Assembly: GCA_947426875.1 (NCBI GenBank)
Contig: CANEFU010000004.1
Span: 1-18,513, forward strand
Origin: an uncultured Clostridium sp.
Lineage (GTDB): Bacteria; Bacillota; Clostridia; TANB77; CAG-508
DNA length: 18,513 nt
Direction of reading: 5' to 3'
Part shown: in pieces, positions 14,019 to 18,513 of the stretch
Numbering within the stretch: the first letter of the stretch is position 1
Layout: every line of letters begins with the position of its first letter
Translations under genes and position numbers: made by a program
Notes under the pieces: model-generated
What the model saw: the letters and a program-made list of their open reading frames with translations, nothing else
The model's database searches: none
Told to the model about the DNA's origin: nothing

Positions 14019-14041
14019 CTACTTTGTAAGGGGGAGGAAGC

Positions 14042-14593
14042 ATGAAATTATTATTACATACCTGTTGTGCACCATGTAGTGTGTATTGTATTGATACATT
14101 AAGAGAAGAGAAAATAGAACCAACCGTATATTGGTTTAATCCTAACATTCATCCATACATGGAATACAAAGCAAGAAGAGATTGTTTAAAAGAATATACT
14201 GCCAGTATAGGAGTAGAGGCTATTTTTGAAGAAAATTATGGATTAAAGGAATTTTGTAAAAAAGTAATAGATGATTTAGAGAATAGATGCCAAAACTATT
14301 GTTATACAGTTCGTCTAGAGCAAACGGCAAAATATGCGAAAGAAAATGGATATGATTGTTTTTCAACTACTTTACTGGTTAGTCCGTATCAAAATCATGA
14401 AGCATTAGTAAAAATAGCGGAATCAATGGCGAAGAAATATGGAGTCAAATTTTTGTATCGCGATTTTAGAGTAGGATTTCGACAAGGACAAGAAAAGGCA
14501 AGAGAGTTAGGTTTGTACAGGCAGAAATATTGTGGTTGTGTTTTTTCAGAGGAAGATAGATATAAAAAGCAAATAGAAAGAGATAAAAAATAG
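14042..14593 (+). CDS. queH: Epoxyqueuosine reductase QueH
   Basis: QueH carries out the last step of queuosine synthesis, reducing epoxyqueuosine to queuosine at position 34 of Tyr, His, Asn and Asp tRNAs. It is the non-orthologous replacement of QueG. The 183-residue protein (former DUF208) shows the metal-cluster cysteines HTCCAPCS (C8, C9, C12) and the C-terminal YCGC pair, plus WFNPNIHPYMEYKARRD and CFSTTLLVSPYQNHE. A strong GGGGGAGGA precedes the ATG. It follows ruvB, in a position reminiscent of the ruvB-queA-tgt order in other Bacillota. Its target set includes the split tRNA-Tyr of this window. Confidence 0.93.
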   Translation: MKLLLHTCCAPCSVYCIDTLREEKIEPTVYWFNPNIHPYMEYKARRDCLKEYTASIGVEAIFEENYGLKEFCKKVIDDLENRCQNYCYTVRLEQTAKYAKENGYDCFSTTLLVSPYQNHEALVKIAESMAKKYGVKFLYRDFRVGFRQGQEKARELGLYRQKYCGCVFSEEDRYKKQIERDKK

Positions 14594-14603
14594 AGGAGGA
14601 AAT

Positions 14604-15068
14604 ATGATAAAAGTATTATTTGTATGTTTAGGAAACATATGTAGGTCACCAATGGCAGAATATGTATTAAAAGATATGGTAAAAAAAGAAGGAATAGAAG
14701 AAAAATTTTATATAGATTCAGCGGCAACAATTGCGGAAGAAATAGGAAATCCTGTTCATAATGGTACGAGAAAGAAACTAAATGAAGAGGGAATAGAATG
14801 TGGGAATCATAAAGCAAGAAGAATCACAAAACAGGATTATGAAGAATTTGATTATATCATAGGCATGGAAGAAAGAAATATTGAGAATATTAAAAAAATA
14901 GTAGGAAATGATACAGAGCATAAAATTTACAGGTTACTAGATTTTTCAAACAAACCAAGAAATATTGCAGACCCATGGTTTACAGGAGATTTTGATACAA
15001 CGTATCATGATATAACAGAAGGCTTAAAGGCATTTTTGCAATATATAAAGGAGAAGGAAATTGACTAA
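14604..15068 (+). CDS. Low-molecular-weight protein-tyrosine phosphatase
   Basis: A cytosolic phosphatase that removes phosphate from tyrosine or arginine residues; in Gram-positives such enzymes often regulate capsule or exopolysaccharide machinery. The 154-residue protein has the P-loop CLGNICRS with nucleophile C8 and R14, and the general-acid loop ADPWF with D123. The second cysteine in the loop (C13) is typical of the family. Strong AGAGGAGG before the ATG. Its stop lies within the start of the next gene (8-nt overlap), and nearby glycosyltransferase genes make an envelope-related role plausible. An arginine phosphatase (YwlE-type) role cannot be excluded. Confidence 0.92.
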   Translation: MIKVLFVCLGNICRSPMAEYVLKDMVKKEGIEEKFYIDSAATIAEEIGNPVHNGTRKKLNEEGIECGNHKARRITKQDYEEFDYIIGMEERNIENIKKIVGNDTEHKIYRLLDFSNKPRNIADPWFTGDFDTTYHDITEGLKAFLQYIKEKEID

Positions 15069-16524
15069 AATTAAATCAAGTAAAAAAATAATAAAAATAG
15101 CATTTGTGATAGTAAGTATTTTATTTGCTATCCCATCCATTATCTATTTGGTAGAGAAAAAAACGGTTTATCAATTTGGAACCTACTATCAATTTTTATA
15201 TGATGCCCAGGTAAGTAGAGCGACACAAACTTTATTGTATATTTTGCTATTAGCCATATTAGCAGTGCTTTATTTTGTTATCATACAAAAGAGGAAGGAA
15301 CTCTTCCAAAGTACAAAGAAAATGTTTTTATTTATGGCGATAGTAGCTGTTATATTTGTAGCAGTTTTACCCTTTACCTCTTCCGATGTGTTTTATTACT
15401 TAGGAGTGGGGAGATTAGATAGTACTTACCATCAAAATCCTTATTACACAACGATAAAAGAATTTGTAGAGCAAGCAGATAATAGTAAATATCTACAAAC
15501 AGACACGGTATTAGCGCAAGGATATGATAACGATTGGGCAGATACAACCGTTGTATATGGACCAATCTGGACACTAATGTGTCAGTTAGTAGCAAGTTTA
15601 TCTTTGGGAAGTATAGATTTTGGACTATTGATTTTCAAATTAGTAAATGTATTAGTGCACTTAGGTAATTGTTATTTGATTTATAAGATATCACATAAAA
15701 AATTATTTACTTTATTATATGGGCTAAATCCCTTCATACTAATTGAGGGAATAGCCTGTGTGCATAATGATATATTTGTGATATTATGCATATTAGTAGC
15801 ATTATATTTTTTAAGAAAAAAGAAAAACTTGGTAGTCAGTGTAGCTTTTCTAGCTATGGCAACAGCTATAAAATATTTTGCTATTATGATATTACCATTT
15901 ATAATTATCTACTATTTTAGGGAAGAGAAACCATCCAAGAGATTAGGCAGATGTATCCAATATGGTTGCTTATTTTTGGTGTTTTTAGTAATCCCCTATT
16001 TGCTTTATATACGAGACGGACAAGTATTAAGTGGTTTATTGGCCCAACAAGAAAAGCTGGCAAAAAGTTTTTATATTATCCTAACAGAATATTTTAAAGA
16101 GCCAACTTTATCAGTATCAGTTGTTAATCATGTTTTGTTAGGAGGATTTACAATAATTTATTTCTTTACTTGTGTGATTTTACTCAACCAAAAAGAAATA
16201 CGACTTCGAACAGAAATGAAAAAAGCAAACTATTTTATCATGGCCTTTTTATTCTTGTTAATTACGAATTTTCAGCCATGGTATATCATGTGGTTATTTC
16301 CTCTTTTAATGTGGCAAAGTGCAGAAAATATTAGATGGATACCACAAATAGCCTTAATGAGCGAATTTGCTAATAGTATCTTCCTAACTTATGGAGAAGG
16401 TTGGAGAAATGGAACACCATTTACCTTTGTTTTTGTAGTAGGAAGTCTAGGAATATGGATAATCAATCAGAAACTGAAACAAAAAACAAAAAGGAACAAA
16501 ACGGAACAAAGAGGGACAGTCTAA
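15061..16524 (+). CDS. GT-C fold polyprenyl-phosphate-sugar-dependent membrane glycosyltransferase
   Basis: A 487-residue polytopic protein with roughly eleven or more hydrophobic segments. After the first membrane segments it shows SSDVFYYLGVGRLDSTYHQNPYY (about residues 106-128), whose aspartate is placed like the catalytic acid of GT-C enzymes, and later GLNPFILIEGIACVHND, which resembles the MptB/mannosyltransferase group. It would move a sugar from a polyprenyl-phosphate donor onto an outward-facing glycan or protein; the sugar is not predictable. It starts with TTG after AAAGGAGAAGG and overlaps the phosphatase gene by 8 nt. The last few codons and stop lie inside the left arm of an inverted repeat, so the C-terminus appears to be supplied by that element. 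Confidence 0.82.
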   Translation: MTKIKSSKKIIKIAFVIVSILFAIPSIIYLVEKKTVYQFGTYYQFLYDAQVSRATQTLLYILLLAILAVLYFVIIQKRKELFQSTKKMFLFMAIVAVIFVAVLPFTSSDVFYYLGVGRLDSTYHQNPYYTTIKEFVEQADNSKYLQTDTVLAQGYDNDWADTTVVYGPIWTLMCQLVASLSLGSIDFGLLIFKLVNVLVHLGNCYLIYKISHKKLFTLLYGLNPFILIEGIACVHNDIFVILCILVALYFLRKKKNLVVSVAFLAMATAIKYFAIMILPFIIIYYFREEKPSKRLGRCIQYGCLFLVFLVIPYLLYIRDGQVLSGLLAQQEKLAKSFYIILTEYFKEPTLSVSVVNHVLLGGFTIIYFFTCVILLNQKEIRLRTEMKKANYFIMAFLFLLITNFQPWYIMWLFPLLMWQSAENIRWIPQIALMSEFANSIFLTYGEGWRNGTPFTFVFVVGSLGIWIINQKLKQKTKRNKTEQRGTV

Positions 16525-16627
16525 AAATGTTTCAGAAATAAAATAGAAAAATGTCGAAAAAGGCAAACGACAAAAAGCGACAATAAATATGAAACATTTT
16601 TAGACTGTCCCTCTTTGTTGCTTTTTG
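16487..16627. repeat. Long inverted repeat with 29-bp perfect arms, dispersed-element candidate
   Basis: The left arm 16505-16533 and right arm 16591-16619 are perfect complements over 29 bp (arm core GAGGGACAGTCTAAAAATG). An outer 7-bp pair, CAAAAAG (16487-16493) with CTTTTTG (16621-16627), extends it. The 57-bp loop holds TGTCG/CGACA motifs that could form an inner hairpin. No transposase is present. The GGGACAGTC-type core resembles, from memory, palindromic repeats dispersed in some gut Clostridia genomes; I cannot verify this here. In RNA it would form a long hairpin directly before the polA ribosome binding site. Confidence 0.85.
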
Positions 16628-16644
16628 TAAAGGAGGAAATTGTT

Positions 16645-18513
16645 TTGGATAAATTAGTATTAATAGATGGCAATAGTATTATGAATAGAGCTTTTTATGG
16701 AATTATGGGAAGCAAGATGTTAACGACAAAGGATGGAACTTATACGAATGCTATATATGGTTTTTTAGCCATTCTGTTTAAATTATTGGAGGATATTCAT
16801 CCTGAATATATGGTGGTAGCTTTTGATTTAAAAGCACCAACAGCGAGGCATAAACTTTACGAAGGATATAAAGCAACTAGAAAAGGGATGCCACAGGAAT
16901 TAGCAGAGCAAATGCCAATTATCAAAGATATATTAAGAGCTATGAAGATTGATATTGTAGAAATGGAAGGGTATGAAGCAGATGATGTGCTAGGGACTTT
17001 ATCTCGTTATGGAGAAAAGAGAGGATTAGAAGTAACTATTCTTTCAGGAGATAGAGATACCTTTCAATTGGCAACTGATAAAGTAACGATACGAATTCCT
17101 CATACCAAGGGAGGAAAAACAGAAACAGATGAATATAATCGAGAAAAAATTATCGAAGTGTATGGATTAGAGCCAAAGCAATTAATCGATGTAAAGGGCT
17201 TACAAGGAGATACTTCTGATAATATTCCAGGTGTACCAGGAGTAGGAGAAAAGACAGCTTTATCTTTAATTCAAAAGTTTGGCTCTATTGAAAATCTATA
17301 TGAAAAAGTAGACAAAGGAGAAGCGGAATTAAAAGGAAAGCAAAAAGAAAAGATAGAAAATAACAAAGAATTAGCATTTTTATCAAAAACATTGGGAACG
17401 ATTAATTTAGAAGTACCAATACAGGATACATTAGAAGATTTTAAAGTAGAAGAATGGGATAAGAAAAAAGTATTAGAAATATTTAAAGAATTAAACTTTA
17501 ATCGCTATATAGAACGTTTTTCTTTAAGAGGAGAAGAAGAAATTAAAGAAGAGGCAGAAGATTTATTCCAAATGGTAGATAAAACAGAAGAGGAAGTCAT
17601 AAAATTAATAGAAGAACAAAAACAAATGATATTTTATATCAATACAACAGAAGATGCGAATCCAGGAAAAATTATAAAAGAAAAAATAAAGGGACTAACT
17701 ATTTTTAATGAAAAAACAAAAGAAGTATTTCATTTAAAAATAGAAGAAGAGAATAGAAATGTTTTTCAGGAGATTTTTGAAAAAGAAGAAATAAAAAAGG
17801 TTAGTATTAATTTAACGAAAACCTATATCTTGTTGAAACAAATAGGAATTGATTTAAAAGGAATGGAATATGATATTGCCATTAGTAGTTATATTTTAAA
17901 TCCAACGAATAACAAATTAGAAATAGATAGATTAATAGAGCAATATTTGAATATAAATGTTTATGAATTTATGGGAGGAAGTCAGGAGCAACAGCAAATT
18001 AATTTATTTGATACGATGCAGACAGAGCAAGCAGAAAGCAATAAAAAGGAACAAGAAAAATATGCTTTATATAGTTATGCTATTAGTAAAATTAAAGAAA
18101 TTACGTTAAAACAATTAGAAGAAATCGGAGCCGTAGATTTATTCTATGAAATTGATATGCCAACAATTGAAGTGTTATCAGAAATGCAGTGGAATGGAAT
18201 GTATATAGATGAGGAAGAATTAAATCAATTTGGAAAAGAATTAACCAATCGATTGGAAAGTTTAACACAAATTATTTATGAAATGGCAGGAGAAGAATTT
18301 AATATCAATTCTACTAAGCAATTAGGAGAAATCCTTTTTGAAAAGATGAAGTTACCCGTTATCAAAAAGACAAAAAGTGGTTATTCAACTGATGTAGACG
18401 TATTAGAAAAACTAAAAAGAGAAGACCCAATCATTGGACAGATTTTAGAATATAGACAATTAATGAAACTAAATTCTACTTATGTCGAAGGGTTAAAACA
18501 ATATATTAATCCC
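16645..18513 (+). CDS. polA: DNA polymerase I (3' end beyond the window)
   Basis: PolA fills gaps and removes RNA primers. The 623 codons present run open to the window edge and cover the N-terminal 5'-3' exonuclease domain (about 1-290: LIDGNSIMNRAF, FDLKAPTARH, EGYEADDVLGT, SGDRDTFQLA, GDTSDNIPGVPGVGEKTA), the 3'-5' exonuclease-like domain (about 310-480) and the start of the polymerase domain (NGMYIDEEEL, INSTKQLGEILF). The exonuclease-like domain lacks the Asp-x-Glu of an active proofreading site (FYINTTED instead) and the second-motif Asp (NLTKTYILL), so proofreading is predicted absent. The TTG start has AGGAGG 8 nt before it. The gene follows the long inverted repeat. Confidence 0.95.
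   Translation, partial: MDKLVLIDGNSIMNRAFYGIMGSKMLTTKDGTYTNAIYGFLAILFKLLEDIHPEYMVVAFDLKAPTARHKLYEGYKATRKGMPQELAEQMPIIKDILRAMKIDIVEMEGYEADDVLGTLSRYGEKRGLEVTILSGDRDTFQLATDKVTIRIPHTKGGKTETDEYNREKIIEVYGLEPKQLIDVKGLQGDTSDNIPGVPGVGEKTALSLIQKFGSIENLYEKVDKGEAELKGKQKEKIENNKELAFLSKTLGTINLEVPIQDTLEDFKVEEWDKKKVLEIFKELNFNRYIERFSLRGEEEIKEEAEDLFQMVDKTEEEVIKLIEEQKQMIFYINTTEDANPGKIIKEKIKGLTIFNEKTKEVFHLKIEEENRNVFQEIFEKEEIKKVSINLTKTYILLKQIGIDLKGMEYDIAISSYILNPTNNKLEIDRLIEQYLNINVYEFMGGSQEQQQINLFDTMQTEQAESNKKEQEKYALYSYAISKIKEITLKQLEEIGAVDLFYEIDMPTIEVLSEMQWNGMYIDEEELNQFGKELTNRLESLTQIIYEMAGEEFNINSTKQLGEILFEKMKLPVIKKTKSGYSTDVDVLEKLKREDPIIGQILEYRQLMKLNSTYVEGLKQYINP

Noticed and set aside
16552..16558. TGTCGAA in the loop of the inverted repeat, and TTGTCGC at 5681-5687 in the promoter of the HD-like gene, as possible Spo0A boxes.
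   Set aside because: One lies inside a repeat element with no promoter in view and the other matches poorly; isolated 7-mers are weak evidence.

Overview
The window looks like a chromosomal segment of a low-GC, AT-rich, spore-forming member of the Bacillota, most likely an uncultured or gut-type Clostridia. This rests on SpoIIM, on Gram-positive envelope genes (an LtaS-like sulfatase-fold enzyme), on purine-rich Shine-Dalgarno sites, and on the EndoQ-spoIIM-xerD order, which resembles the yqxK-spoIIM-...-xerD neighbourhood of Bacillus. It is mostly housekeeping DNA, with one small mobile system inserted into a tRNA gene. I cannot assign a genus from sequence alone.

Layout. 1-193 is an AT-rich leader. 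folD (194-1057) ends in a terminator and is followed by dprA (1164-2090). dprA carries an unusual 20-residue insertion that coincides with a cluster of DnaA-box-like sequences. A strong sigma-A promoter then drives two tRNA genes. The first is a CAU tRNA (Met type, 2155-2231). The second is a tRNA-Tyr(GUA) (2252-2561) split in its anticodon by a 224-nt group I intron (2288-2511). A terminator abuts the CCA end. Only 71 nt past the tRNA lies a 127-aa PD-(D/E)XK protein (2633-3016) that resembles the homing endonucleases associated with bacterial tRNA group I introns, but it lies outside the intron. A transaldolase gene (3106-3759) follows. Minus-strand tmcAL (3809-5041) converges on it across a shared terminator and diverges from rnhA (5126-5560).

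5720-9510 holds a degenerate HD-like protein gene, an elaborate nested inverted repeat, EndoQ, spoIIM and xerD. A minus-strand gene for a single-pass membrane protein with an extremely acidic tail (9566-9934) follows. From 10137 an apparent plus-strand operon runs to the window end: pssD/pssE-like (Alg14/Alg13-like) glycosyltransferase halves, an LtaS-family enzyme, ruvB, queH, a low-molecular-weight tyrosine phosphatase and a GT-C membrane glycosyltransferase. After these comes a perfect 29-bp inverted repeat, a dispersed-element candidate that also encodes the end of the GT-C protein, and then polA, which runs off the window.

Themes. Two genes act on tRNAs of the kinds encoded here: TmcAL on elongator tRNA-Met(CAU), and QueH in making queuosine at G34 of GUN-anticodon tRNAs such as tRNA-Tyr. 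The group I intron separates the second and third anticodon nucleotides, directly next to that G34. The point most worth checking is the split tRNA-Tyr plus a free-standing endonuclease gene just beyond the tRNA, which looks like an intron-homing pair in which the endonuclease is not carried inside the intron.
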